Assembly: GCA_023139045.1 (NCBI GenBank) | Contig: JAGLOJ010000051.1 | Location: 1-51,627, forward strand | Origin: Candidatus Sabulitectum sp. | GTDB taxonomy: Bacteria; Fermentibacterota; Fermentibacteria; Fermentibacterales; JCC-6 | Reading direction: 5' to 3' | Length of the DNA: 51,627 nt | Shown: piece by piece, positions 35,449 through 44,981 of the stretch | Layout: each line of letters starts with the position of its first letter | Numbering within the stretch: the stretch's first letter is position 1 | Translations under genes and position numbers: made by a program | The notes under the pieces: model-generated | Databases searched by the model: none | What the model was told of the DNA's origin: nothing | Seen by the model: the letters and a program-made list of their open reading frames with translations, nothing else

Positions 35449-38400
35449 CGATATCTCCCGTCACCCCGGCAAAGAAAAACTTTTGACATCTCAGGCAGAA
35501 TGTTTCTCAATCCTGCCAGAACATCATCATCAGGTTTTACTGTCATCGATCGGGAAATGGCATTGACAATTCTTCCAGAGGGAAATTTCACTCTCATGAA
35601 CACCTTGCCCCTGCCCGGATTCAGTTTCATAAATTCAGCTGCTTCTTCGAGTGCAGCCATGTCGCAGTCAAAACCATCAACCTCAATGAACACTCCCGCA
35701 TTCATCAGCTCCCGGCATTTTTGAAGCTGGATCACTCTGTCAACTGACATCTTATCATCCCGGTCTCCCTTTCCTTCGTTCATTTCGCCTTCGAAGAGGA
35801 GAAGAGCACCCGCCTTAATCAGGTCTCCGTACTTTTCCAGCACATCAGAAAAGAAAAGAACCTCAGCAGATCCTTTTTTACCTGCTATTGTTACAAAAGC
35901 CATTAAACCTTTGCGGGTATTGATTTTTCTGATCTCTGTAATGGTTCCCGCAACAGAAAGAGAACCAGGGGGGGCAGAATTAACCTGATCGACAAAATGA
36001 GTTGTAAACCCGAGGATCTCTTCAGTATACATATCCAGTGGATGGCCTGAAAAATAGAACCCCAGCATTTCTCTTTCCTTCTCCAGTTTTTCCTCCATGG
36101 GAATTTCGTCGCAGGGTGCAAGAGCCGGAGCAACCGGTTCATCGCCTTCTGTCCCGAACAGAGACATCTGACCGGAATCATGATGCCGCCTGGCAGCGGA
36201 AGCATACTCAAGAGCCTGTTCCAGTACTCTAAGCTTCTGGGCTCTGTTGCCCTCAAGGCAGTCAGTAGCTCCGGCATAAATTAATGCTTCCAATGCTCGC
36301 TTGTTCAACCCCGAAGATTTCTCAATAAGAGAAACAGCTGCACAGAGCTCAAATATGGTTTTGAAGCTTCCTGCTGCTTTTCTGGCTTCAACAATTTCCT
36401 CAGCAGGAATCACTCCAACATTCTTGATAGCTGCCAGAGAATACACTATTTCTTCCGGTGTGGAAGCAATAAACCTGGCCATACCCTGATTCACCGAAGG
36501 GCCCGTGACAGTCACACCCAGGCGGATGGCTTCATTAACAAGGAACCTCAGTTTTGACACTGTACCGATCTCACTGGTGAGGCAGGCCGCCATGAATTCC
36601 GCAGGGTAGTGCCGTTTCAGATAGGCTGTTCTGTAGGCAATAATGGCATAGCAGACCGCATGAGATTTGTTGAATCCGTATTCTGCGAATTTCCTTATCA
36701 AATCCCAAATTTCAACCGCTTTCTTTTTCGATATTTCCCGCTCAGCGGCGCCCTTAAGAAAGACAGTCTTCATTTTTGTCATCTGTTGGGCAATCTTCTT
36801 TGACATAGCCCTTCTGAGATTGTCCGCTTCCGCCATGCTCATTCCCGCCAGAACATTGGCGATCTGCATAACCTGTTCCTGATAGATGGTGACACCATAG
36901 GTGTCCGCCAGCACTTCTTCCAGGGCGGGATGAGTGTAACTGATGCTCTCACCTCTTGCTGCTTTTTCCTTATTGGCTGCATAGATGTCGATCATATGCA
37001 TGGATCCGGGACGGTATATGGCCACAGCCGCAGTAACATCATCAAACCGGTTCACACCTATCTTGCGAAGGGCTTCCCGCATCCCACTGCTTTCAAGCTG
37101 GAATACTGCGGAAGTATCACCGGAACTGATCATTTTGAAGGTAGCTGAATCATCGTACGGAATTTCCTCAATGGAGAAATCCGGTTTGTACAACCTGATA
37201 GCCTCTTCCGCATGATGGATAACCGTCACTGTTCTCAGTCCGAGAACATCCAGTTTAAGAAGACCAATCTTCTCGGCAGCCTTCATCTCATACTGGGTAG
37301 TTACCCCTTTTTCCCTTGCCCAGTAAAGAGGTACATGAGTATCAAGACGCCCGGGTGTAATAACAACACCTGCAGCATGCACACCGGCATGCCTGACCAT
37401 GCCGGAAAGACGATCCGCATACTCAATCAGGCTGGATGCTTTATCAATAGACTTGATCTGCAATTTCAGGGCAGCATTGGATTCAGTCATTTCCTGGAGA
37501 CTCTTGCCACTGCCATCATCCGCCTCCCCAACAAGTTTGGAAAGGGTTTCACCTTCGCTGTAACTCATTCCAAGAACGCGAGCAATGTCCTTGACAACAG
37601 CTTTGTTCTTCATTCTGCTGTATGTAATTATCTGACAGACGCTTTCCTCGCCGTACAAAAGCTTGAGATGATCAATTATCTCTCCCCGGCGCTCCACACA
37701 CACATCAAGGTCGATATCAGGCATTTGAGCTCTTGCAGGATTCAGGAATCGTTCAAAACTGAGATCATGATTCAGAGGATTTACATCGGTAATGTCAACA
37801 GCAAATGAGACCAGGCTTCCTGCAGCTGAACCTCTGCCCGGTCCTACGGGGATACCTTTGTTGCGAGCCCAGCGCATAAGTTCAGATACTATCAGGAAAT
37901 ATCCGGGAAAACCCATCCCGTTAATTATTTTCAGCTCGTGATCAAGCCTCCGGCTTTCTACCTCTGTAATTTTCCGGTTAAGTCTTTTTTCAAGTCCGGC
38001 AACGGCAAGGTGTGACAGATACTCACCCTGGCTGCTGTAACCTTCCGGCATCGGTGCATCGGGTAGAAGAAACTCTCCTTGTGTAACTGTATAATTACAC
38101 ATGTCTGCAACGATGCATGAATTGGAAACAGCCTCCGGTATCCAGCTGAAAAGTTGTGCCATTTCATCAGGTGTCTTCACATAAAATTCATCAGAACCGA
38201 ATTTCATCCTGTTTTCGTCATCCAGGGTTTTGCCAGTCTGAAGGCAGAGCAGAGCCTCATGAGCCCTTGCATCATCTTTCGACAGGTAATGGGCATCATT
38301 GGTCGCAACCGGCAGGGCTCCTGTCTCTCTGGCAATCTCAGCCAGCCCCTGAAGAATCTGTTTCTCTTCCATTAATCCATGATCCATAAGCTCTATGAAG

Positions 38401-38921
38401 AAACGATCTTTTCCAACCATATTCTGGTAATACCGGACTGCTTCTACTGCATTGTCCCTGTTGCCGGAAAGAAGGTGCTGGGCAACTTCTCCCTGCAGAC
38501 AGGCGGATCCGATTATCAGACCGGCACTATGCTTCTCGAGTATTTCACGGTCTATCCGGGGTTTGTAATAATAACCCTCTAGATATCCCGCACTCGAGAG
38601 CTTCATAAGGTTCTGATATCCTTCCTCATCAGCTGCAAGCAATGTGAGGTGAAAGTATTTGGGTCTGCCGGAGTACCTCTTTTTCTCCCGCATGTCTCCA
38701 GGTGAAAGATACACTTCACTGCCTATGATTGGTTTCACCCCTGCGGCTTTCATTTTCTCGCAGAACTGAACAGCACCGAACATGTTTCCGTGATCAGTAA
38801 CAGCCACGGTATCCATCCCGTTTTTCACAAGAAAATCACCCATTTTGTCGAAACGGATAGCACCGTCAAGCAGGCTGTATTCAGAATGGAGATGCAGGTG
38901 GACGAATCTCTGAGAACTCAT
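35445..38921 (-). CDS. dnaE: DNA polymerase III alpha subunit
   Basis: 1158 residues, the normal length for DnaE1-type. An N-terminal PHP domain keeps its metal-binding motifs (FVHLHLHSEYSLLDGA, TDHGNMFG, GSEVYL, GSACLQGEV, TNDAHY), so its own 3'-5' proofreading is possible. The palm contains the QMPDIDLDV catalytic Asp pair; the fingers, beta-binding, helix-hairpin-helix and OB-fold (SVAGTITEIRKINTRKG) regions follow. ATG 38921 overlaps the membrane-protein gene (ATGA), and its stop overlaps the barrel gene. Confidence 0.98.
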   Translation of the reverse strand: MSSQRFVHLHLHSEYSLLDGAIRFDKMGDFLVKNGMDTVAVTDHGNMFGAVQFCEKMKAAGVKPIIGSEVYLSPGDMREKKRYSGRPKYFHLTLLAADEEGYQNLMKLSSAGYLEGYYYKPRIDREILEKHSAGLIIGSACLQGEVAQHLLSGNRDNAVEAVRYYQNMVGKDRFFIELMDHGLMEEKQILQGLAEIARETGALPVATNDAHYLSKDDARAHEALLCLQTGKTLDDENRMKFGSDEFYVKTPDEMAQLFSWIPEAVSNSCIVADMCNYTVTQGEFLLPDAPMPEGYSSQGEYLSHLAVAGLEKRLNRKITEVESRRLDHELKIINGMGFPGYFLIVSELMRWARNKGIPVGPGRGSAAGSLVSFAVDITDVNPLNHDLSFERFLNPARAQMPDIDLDVCVERRGEIIDHLKLLYGEESVCQIITYSRMKNKAVVKDIARVLGMSYSEGETLSKLVGEADDGSGKSLQEMTESNAALKLQIKSIDKASSLIEYADRLSGMVRHAGVHAAGVVITPGRLDTHVPLYWAREKGVTTQYEMKAAEKIGLLKLDVLGLRTVTVIHHAEEAIRLYKPDFSIEEIPYDDSATFKMISSGDTSAVFQLESSGMREALRKIGVNRFDDVTAAVAIYRPGSMHMIDIYAANKEKAARGESISYTHPALEEVLADTYGVTIYQEQVMQIANVLAGMSMAEADNLRRAMSKKIAQQMTKMKTVFLKGAAEREISKKKAVEIWDLIRKFAEYGFNKSHAVCYAIIAYRTAYLKRHYPAEFMAACLTSEIGTVSKLRFLVNEAIRLGVTVTGPSVNQGMARFIASTPEEIVYSLAAIKNVGVIPAEEIVEARKAAGSFKTIFELCAAVSLIEKSSGLNKRALEALIYAGATDCLEGNRAQKLRVLEQALEYASAARRHHDSGQMSLFGTEGDEPVAPALAPCDEIPMEEKLEKEREMLGFYFSGHPLDMYTEEILGFTTHFVDQVNSAPPGSLSVAGTITEIRKINTRKGLMAFVTIAGKKGSAEVLFFSDVLEKYGDLIKAGALLLFEGEMNEGKGDRDDKMSVDRVIQLQKCRELMNAGVFIEVDGFDCDMAALEEAAEFMKLNPGRGKVFMRVKFPSGRIVNAISRSMTVKPDDDVLAGLRNILPEMSKVFLCRGDGRYR

Positions 38922-40096
38922 TCCGTTTCCCTGCCAGCACCGCCAGTGGTTGTGGTTGTGGTTGTAGTTGTGGTTGAATTGTATAACCTGCTGAATTCCC
39001 GGTATTCCTCTTCTTCTGCTCTGAGAAGAAGATCTTCCCTGTCACGGTTGTACCTGGCGCCCAGGTACATAATCGTCCACTGTGCTGTACCACTTGAAAG
39101 CCAGTAAGCCCACAGAGCAAGAAGAATTGCTGCGCCTGAAAGAGAAACGAGAAGCCCTGCGAGTCCGTCACGGGATGAATCAACATGCCCTGTGGAAGAG
39201 ATCGGATTGAAAATTGAGGAATAGAACGGAACTACTTCCGGAGCCATTCTGGAAAATCCTGATTCCATTGTATCGCCAAATCCCTGGATTCCCGAGGTGC
39301 GGTAAAGAACTGAAGAAACAATGGTAACAGACCCCCAGGCAAAGAAAGAAAAAACCACCAGGGCAATCACTCTCACGAAAAGTCCTGTAACAATACCACG
39401 GAAGAGTCGCATGGGTTGAGATGTTACAATACTGAACACCTCAAAAAGGCATTCAAATGTATCGCCCTTTGTTGTAGCCGTTATTACCGGGACAAGAAAG
39501 ACCGAAAGCAACAGACCAACAAGTGCAAGCACAAGGAAAAGACCCAGTATCCAGGCAGGAATTGCAAGCAATCCTGCAAGCACCGGCCCCACAGAGGGTA
39601 TCCTGCCCAAAAGCCCGATAACAAAAATGGCAAGGATTCCCGTGGCGATCCCGGCAGCAATAACCAGAGGTGTAGCTACCACGGCTTTCCAGTTGGAACG
39701 GCAGAACCTGCGCGCATCCGCTTCAGAGAAGAACTGGTCTCCACGCAACTGCTCAAATGTTAACCTTGAAACCTTGAGAGCAGTGATCATGTAAATGTAA
39801 AAAGCAAGCAGCGTACCCAGAACAAGCAGTATCACAGAAGGAATATTTGTCATAAAAAGACTATCCGGCACGGGACATAACCTGGCTGCGGCAAATCTGT
39901 CTGCAACAGAATCTCCTGCTGCGAGGAAGCCTGCATAGGCAAAAAATGCCCAAACAACCCAGGCCTGAACTATCCCCTTCCAGAAAACCCAGATGTTTCT
40001 TACGTTAAATCCGTACCTGGCTGCAAGAAGAGTGTCTTTCACCTGAAACTTTAATTTGTGTACATAATTTCGAACCACATTATCAGATTCCTGCAT
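38918..40096 (-). CDS. multi-pass membrane protein with poly-threonine tail
   Basis: 392 residues from the ATG at 40096, which has a full AAGGAGGTTAACC site; upstream residues in this frame lack one. Six or more hydrophobic helices are visible, including IVQAWVVWAFFAYAGFLAAG, VILLVLGTLLAFYIYMI, VATPLVIAAGIATGILAIFVIG and a Gly/Leu-rich pair near 205-250. The C-terminal end is charged (REDLLLRAEEEEYREFSRLYNS) and then ten Thr and GGAGRETE. I do not recognise the family. It sits between comF and dnaE and overlaps both. No transport motif was seen. Confidence 0.75.
   Translation of the reverse strand: MQESDNVVRNYVHKLKFQVKDTLLAARYGFNVRNIWVFWKGIVQAWVVWAFFAYAGFLAAGDSVADRFAAARLCPVPDSLFMTNIPSVILLVLGTLLAFYIYMITALKVSRLTFEQLRGDQFFSEADARRFCRSNWKAVVATPLVIAAGIATGILAIFVIGLLGRIPSVGPVLAGLLAIPAWILGLFLVLALVGLLLSVFLVPVITATTKGDTFECLFEVFSIVTSQPMRLFRGIVTGLFVRVIALVVFSFFAWGSVTIVSSVLYRTSGIQGFGDTMESGFSRMAPEVVPFYSSIFNPISSTGHVDSSRDGLAGLLVSLSGAAILLALWAYWLSSGTAQWTIMYLGARYNRDREDLLLRAEEEEYREFSRLYNSTTTTTTTTTTGGAGRETE
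38948..38976. repeat. hexanucleotide microsatellite (poly-threonine codons)
   Basis: Tandem GGTTGT units on the plus strand (three perfect, one AGTTGT, one partial), read on the other strand as ACAACC and giving ten Thr in a row at the C-terminus of the membrane protein. Because the unit is six bases, slippage would change the Thr number without shifting the frame. Confidence 0.85.
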
Positions 40097-40769
40097 GGTT
40101 AACCTCCTTGCTGGGAATAATACTCTTTTCTCTGATTTTTCGAAAGCACACCACTGCCGGCTGCACTTGTTGAATCCCAGCATCTGAGAGAGTAGAAACA
40201 ATTTCCGTGATGGTGGCACCTGTGGTCATCACATCGTCAATCAGCCATGCTCTCCCTGTACATCCTGTTCCCGGTGAAACAGAGAATTTTCCACTGATGT
40301 TTTCAACTCTTTCGGAACCTGAAACTCCGATCTGAGACTCCCCGCCACTCCGGACCAGAGATTCCCTGAAGCTGGCGCCGGTTTCTCTGGAGATGGCAAC
40401 TGCAAGCAGCGCTGCCTGGTTATAACCACGCTCCCGCAGTCTGTTTCTGGATATCGGAACAGGGAAAAGAGTGTCATCACCTGACGGGATCTCTTTCCAT
40501 GAATCCAGTGCGAGCCGCGCCAGCTCGCGGCCAAGATGTCTCTCGCCACCGAACTTGAATCTGAGAATCATCTCACGCATTACTCCAGAGTGAAGAAAAC
40601 CGGTAAGAACCCTGATTCCTTCAATCATTCGCTCACCGTCTGGATACATCCTGACCAGACACCACGAACAAAACCTGCCTTTTCCTGCTTCCATCCTGCT
40701 GCCGCAACCGATGCATCGGTGAACCAGCAGGTTCAGGAGGAATTTTTTTGATCCCGATAAAAAAGCCAT
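40083..40769 (-). CDS. comF: ComF-family phosphoribosyltransferase-like protein
   Basis: 228 residues. An N-terminal zinc-type cluster (CIGCG, CSWC) precedes a phosphoribosyltransferase domain with the PRPP loop AWLIDDVMTTGATITE and the PISRNRLRERGYNQAALLA block. Family members act in competence and DNA uptake or GntX-like roles. ATG 40769 lies 37 bases inside the lgt end; the ribosome site is weak (TTGGAAT), so the start is moderately sure. Confidence 0.9.
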   Translation of the reverse strand: MAFLSGSKKFLLNLLVHRCIGCGSRMEAGKGRFCSWCLVRMYPDGERMIEGIRVLTGFLHSGVMREMILRFKFGGERHLGRELARLALDSWKEIPSGDDTLFPVPISRNRLRERGYNQAALLAVAISRETGASFRESLVRSGGESQIGVSGSERVENISGKFSVSPGTGCTGRAWLIDDVMTTGATITEIVSTLSDAGIQQVQPAVVCFRKIREKSIIPSKEVNHAGI

Positions 40770-41545
40770 ATTCCAAGAACGAAAGAAGCGAGAATCATGC
40801 CGATACTGATAAGCTGATTATCAGTCATCCCCGGTCTGGCAGCAAACACACTGTAACCGAAGCTTGCACTGGGTGCATGGTCAAAATACCTGAATTCTTC
40901 CATACCAAATCTTGTAGCACCGTAAAGGCCAAGAAACATGGAAAAAACAAACCCCGGGAAATTCCTTCTCCGATCAGCAAAAAGCAGCAGGAGAAGAATA
41001 ACCAGTCCACCCAGAGAACTGTAGAGCTGCGCAGGATGTATGGAAGCGCTGCCAAAAACAGAGTATGGCAGCGAACCGGATGGAAAAGATGTACCGATGG
41101 AACAGCTTGTTTCACTGCCGAAACAGCATCCGTTAAAAAAACAACCTATTCGCGTTACAAAGATCCCCAGCGCAAAGGATGGGATCAGCGCATCAGCAAA
41201 GGACCACACAGGCCACTTCTTTTTGAATATCCAGGTAAATCCCACAACCATAGCCAGAATCACCCCCCCAAGCATACTGAGGCCGTACAAACCGTTCCAG
41301 AAAGCCACGATTGCCAGAGGATCACCGGCGTACTGATCCATGTGAGTAACTACGTAAAAAACCCTTGAGCCAATTATTGCAGCGGCCATTATCCAGATAC
41401 TGAGGTTAACAGTTTCATCGGCTGGAATGCCCAGTTTCAACGCTCTGCGTGACGCAAGTTTAACTCCCAGAAGAAACGAAACGGCAAGCATAAGTCCATA
41501 ACTGTTTATGGGCAGCGAGCCGATTTTGAAAAGAGTTGGATGCAT
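40733..41545 (-). CDS. lgt: prolipoprotein diacylglyceryl transferase
   Basis: 270 residues from the ATG at 41545 (MHPTLFKIG), just after AAGGGGAAC; an in-frame ATG at 41557 has no such site. Lgt is an inner-membrane enzyme that moves diacylglycerol from phosphatidylglycerol to the lipobox Cys. Motifs: WNGLYGLSMLGGVI, RIGCFFNGCCFG, IHPAQLYSSLGG and RFGMEEFRYF. PgsA and LspA in the window supply its substrate and the next step. Confidence 0.95.
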   Translation of the reverse strand: MHPTLFKIGSLPINSYGLMLAVSFLLGVKLASRRALKLGIPADETVNLSIWIMAAAIIGSRVFYVVTHMDQYAGDPLAIVAFWNGLYGLSMLGGVILAMVVGFTWIFKKKWPVWSFADALIPSFALGIFVTRIGCFFNGCCFGSETSCSIGTSFPSGSLPYSVFGSASIHPAQLYSSLGGLVILLLLLFADRRRNFPGFVFSMFLGLYGATRFGMEEFRYFDHAPSASFGYSVFAARPGMTDNQLISIGMILASFVLGIWLFYRDQKNSS

Positions 41546-41606
41546 GTTCCCCTTCATTCTATTTGGTTTAACGAATGCCGTATGATAATGAAGAGATGTG
41601 TTGCTG

Positions 41607-42800
41607 TCAGTAACTACGCCAGTTCCGAATCACATTGTAGGAAAATCCAAGAAGCAGCATTTCTGTAATCAAGTGACTGCCTCCGTATGTAATCAAGGGC
41701 AAAGGAAGACCTGTGACCGGCATCATTCCAAGGGTCATTCCTACATTGACAAAAATATGAATTATGATGAATACTGCTGTGCCTGCGGCCAGCATTGAGT
41801 TGAACTGATTCAAAGAATGCCTTGCACCCACCAGTATTCGCCAGGCGAGAACCGCATACAGAACGAGAAGAAACAGGCTTCCAATGAATCCCCACTCCTC
41901 AGCCCATACGGAAAACACAAAGTCTGTGTGCCTGGCAGGAAGGAATGCAAGCTCGTTCTGACTTCCATTCAAGAATCCCTGACCAGTGATACCACCGGAT
42001 CCAATCGCAACCTTCGACTGAATAACATTCCATCCCGCACCGTGCGGGTCAGCTTCCGGATTGAGGAATGTGGTAAGTCTTGCCTGCTGATAAGGGCGAA
42101 GAAGACCCCATGCAGAGGGTGTGGCAGCAGCAATAACACTGGTCATTATCAAAAAAAAGACCCACCTTCTCGGCCTTGAAGCTGACCGATAAAGAACTGC
42201 GCAAAGAATGACCGTAAATGTTATCCATGAAACAAATTTGATTGAAGAAATGGCGGCAGACAATGGGCTCAGAAAAAGAAAGATCCAGTTGAAGCCAAAA
42301 CCAGCCCAGTAAATCATGCCGAAAATGATCATTACCATTGCCGCAGCAGTGCCCAGATCAGGCTGCAGAAGGGTCAATGCCGTCAGCAAACCCACTGTTG
42401 ACAGATAGAGGGGAACTCCTCCGGTAACAAATTCTCTCCTGAGCGCAGGAAGCCATCTTGCTGAAAGCACTATCATGCACAACTTGGCAATCTCAGATGC
42501 CTGAATCTTTGCAGGTCCTATCTGAAGCCATCTTCCGGCAGGCCCCGTTCCGAAAAAGATAGTGAGTACCAGCAGAACCAGGGTGAAAATGTACAGGAAA
42601 GGAACTGATTCCTCCAGAAATCTCAGAGGAAATACTGATGCACCAAGGAAAATAACGACTCCTGCCAGTACAAAGAACAGCTGATGAGTAAACAGACTTT
42701 TTTGAGAACCAGAGGCAGAATAAATATTTATAAGTCCCAGAAACAGCAGCAGACACAGCGAGACAAGAAAGAACCAGTCAGTTTTCTCATTCCGTTTCAT
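41607..42800 (-). CDS. rodA: rod-shape SEDS glycosyltransferase RodA
   Basis: 397 residues from the ATG at 42800, seven bases after GGAG and 14 bases inside mrdA. A SEDS protein with about ten helices that polymerises lipid II for side-wall growth. Signature regions: KIQASEIAKL, LLQPDLGTA, the loop GSQNELAFLPARHTDFVFSVWAEEWG, and the terminal GGSHLITEMLLLG. Directly after mrdA (PBP2), its partner. FtsW is the alternative, but the mre context favours RodA. Confidence 0.95.
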   Translation of the reverse strand: MKRNEKTDWFFLVSLCLLLFLGLINIYSASGSQKSLFTHQLFFVLAGVVIFLGASVFPLRFLEESVPFLYIFTLVLLVLTIFFGTGPAGRWLQIGPAKIQASEIAKLCMIVLSARWLPALRREFVTGGVPLYLSTVGLLTALTLLQPDLGTAAAMVMIIFGMIYWAGFGFNWIFLFLSPLSAAISSIKFVSWITFTVILCAVLYRSASRPRRWVFFLIMTSVIAAATPSAWGLLRPYQQARLTTFLNPEADPHGAGWNVIQSKVAIGSGGITGQGFLNGSQNELAFLPARHTDFVFSVWAEEWGFIGSLFLLVLYAVLAWRILVGARHSLNQFNSMLAAGTAVFIIIHIFVNVGMTLGMMPVTGLPLPLITYGGSHLITEMLLLGFSYNVIRNWRSY

Positions 42801-44508
42801 AAGAAATCTCCAGTATCTTCTCAATAATGCCCGCAGCCACCGGACCGGCAACCACTCCTCCATGCCCGCCGTTCTCTATGATAACGGCAAATGCAACTGG
42901 CATTGGTTCTTCAATGTACCCGTTAACCCATGCATGATCCTCATTGGTTCCATTTTCGGCGGTACCTGATTTTCCGAAGACCTGTACCGGCAGATAACTC
43001 ATTGACTGATGCAGAGTGCCTTGAGATGACGAAACTACCTCCCTCATGCCCTCTCTGACAATTCTGTAAGTATCTTCGGATGTGTTAGTCTCCCAGGTTG
43101 CTTCTGAAAATGACTCATTTTTCAGCACGGACAATGGTGGAAGCTCGCCCCCGGAAGCAATCAATGCTGCCGTGACTGCAATTTGCAGTGGTGTGGCAAG
43201 CACCTCGCCCTGACCAATGGAGGCTATCATCAAATTACCAAGCCCCCATCCCCCCTGCCCGAACAACTGATTGAGCAGCTCTCGGGTGGGCAGTGCGCCT
43301 GAGACCTCGCCGGGTAGAATTCCTGTAACAGGTGCTCCCATTCCAAAACCACTGGAGAATTCTGCCATTTCATCCATGTCACCCAGCATGCTTGTTCGGT
43401 AAAAATAGGTATCGCAGGACTGGGCAAGTGCTCCAATGATGTTCAACCTGCCATGGGTACTCCAGCAGCGGAAATCACTGCCTGCAAAATGAAATGTGCC
43501 GTAACATGGGTCCGGCATGGTATTTTCATCTACAATTCCGGATTCAAGCAGCCAGGCTGCAGTGACGATCTTGTATGTTGATCCGGGCGGGTATGCAGTA
43601 GCCCATGCCCGGTTCAGCAACGGCTTTCCAGGATCGCTGAGAATGTTGTTCCAGTTCTCCGATGAGATACCTCCTATGAAGTGGTTTGTGTCAAAACCTG
43701 GAACAGAAGACAGAACCAGAATCTCACCGGTTTCATAATTCAGAACCACTGCTGCTCCCTCATGGCCTGTGGACATAATAAGTGAATCGGCAGCCGATTG
43801 AAGTCTGCTGTCAAGGGTAAGTACAATATTCTCCCCTGGTGAAGGCTCTACATCCTCCCCCAGAAATCTTTCCACGACTCTTCCGTGAGCATCCACAACC
43901 TCTCGAATTACGCCATATTCGCCGGCAAGTCTCTCATTCAGAATTCTTTCCAACCCTGTTCTGCCTGAAAGCTCTCCCTCGAAAACTCTTGTACTGTCGG
44001 CAAGTCCTACATACCCGATCAGATGACAAAAGGAGGAACCGTAAGAGTACCTTCTTCTTGGCAGAACATCCACGGAAACTCCACCCAGACGATACAGATT
44101 GTCTGCAACTCTTCCTGCATCCCCTACTGTTAAACCACTGATAATCAGGGTGGATCTGTAGGGCGTTGCTTCTGCTGCATCCAACCTCTCCCGGAGCCTC
44201 TCCTGATCCATGCGGAGGAGATTACCCAGAAGCCGGGTATTTGTTGAGTCAAACTCTAAACTCACCAGCGAAACTGTGAAAGCAGGAATATTGTCCGCCA
44301 GAACAACACCGTTTCTATCTCTTACTATTCCCCGAGGAGCCGGACGAACAACTGAACGAATGTGATTTCTTGATGACAGTTCTCTGTAGTAGTTGCCCTT
44401 CACTATCTGAAGTTCAACCAGCTTTCCTGCAAGAATCAGAAACGCAACAATGGTTACGATCATAATTGAACGATAGGGCTTTTCATTGAAAGCCGAAGAA
44501 GACCTCAT
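42787..44508 (-). CDS. mrdA: penicillin-binding protein 2 (transpeptidase)
   Basis: 573 residues. An N-terminal membrane helix (about 14-30) leads to the dimerisation domain (RPAPRGIVRDRNG) and the transpeptidase domain with the catalytic S310-TYK motif, S-C-D in AQSCDTYFY, and KSG in FGKSGTAENG. It cross-links the glycan made by RodA in the elongasome. ATG 44508 overlaps the mreD stop by four bases. Confidence 0.96.
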   Translation of the reverse strand: MRSSSAFNEKPYRSIMIVTIVAFLILAGKLVELQIVKGNYYRELSSRNHIRSVVRPAPRGIVRDRNGVVLADNIPAFTVSLVSLEFDSTNTRLLGNLLRMDQERLRERLDAAEATPYRSTLIISGLTVGDAGRVADNLYRLGGVSVDVLPRRRYSYGSSFCHLIGYVGLADSTRVFEGELSGRTGLERILNERLAGEYGVIREVVDAHGRVVERFLGEDVEPSPGENIVLTLDSRLQSAADSLIMSTGHEGAAVVLNYETGEILVLSSVPGFDTNHFIGGISSENWNNILSDPGKPLLNRAWATAYPPGSTYKIVTAAWLLESGIVDENTMPDPCYGTFHFAGSDFRCWSTHGRLNIIGALAQSCDTYFYRTSMLGDMDEMAEFSSGFGMGAPVTGILPGEVSGALPTRELLNQLFGQGGWGLGNLMIASIGQGEVLATPLQIAVTAALIASGGELPPLSVLKNESFSEATWETNTSEDTYRIVREGMREVVSSSQGTLHQSMSYLPVQVFGKSGTAENGTNEDHAWVNGYIEEPMPVAFAVIIENGGHGGVVAGPVAAGIIEKILEISYETE

Positions 44509-44981
44509 CCGAGTTCCCTCCTTCTTCCAAACAACAAGGAAATACCCAGGTAAAGCAACAGCGAAAAGAGAATGCGAGGTACGATAAGCAAAGTTGAAGC
44601 ACCGAATCCGCTTCCCAATGGTCTTGCAGCTAAAAAGATGAAAAACAGGTCTGTTAGAATTGATGCCAATAGTGCATTGATAAAAAAGGTCATCTCAAGG
44701 GCTCCAGTGGTTACTCTAAGAACTCTTCTTGCCAGAGCAATCCCTAAAAGCATGGCAATTGAGCTTACACCCGGTGGTTGGTGAAGAAGAAGATCGATTA
44801 CGAAACCACTCCAGAACGCGCCTTCAACAGCCCAGTAATGTGAATCAGAAAGAGAGAGGTAAACAAGCACTGGAACAAGAATCGCCGGTGCAGCCAAAAC
44901 TCTGCCGAGAGTAACTTCAAGAAGAAACTGTACTGCTATTGCTAGTGAAACAATCAGCCATCCGAACAGATGGTTCTTCAT
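44505..44981 (-). CDS. mreD: rod shape-determining protein MreD
   Basis: 158 residues with five hydrophobic helices. MreD is a small inner-membrane protein of the elongasome. Sequence motifs are weak as usual; the call rests on size, topology and position between mreC and mrdA. ATG 44981 overlaps the mreC stop (ATGA), and its stop overlaps mrdA. Confidence 0.85.
   Translation of the reverse strand: MKNHLFGWLIVSLAIAVQFLLEVTLGRVLAAPAILVPVLVYLSLSDSHYWAVEGAFWSGFVIDLLLHQPPGVSSIAMLLGIALARRVLRVTTGALEMTFFINALLASILTDLFFIFLAARPLGSGFGASTLLIVPRILFSLLLYLGISLLFGRRRELG

Noticed and set aside
38948..38976. phase-variation switch
   Set aside because: The repeat unit is six bases, so slippage does not change the frame.
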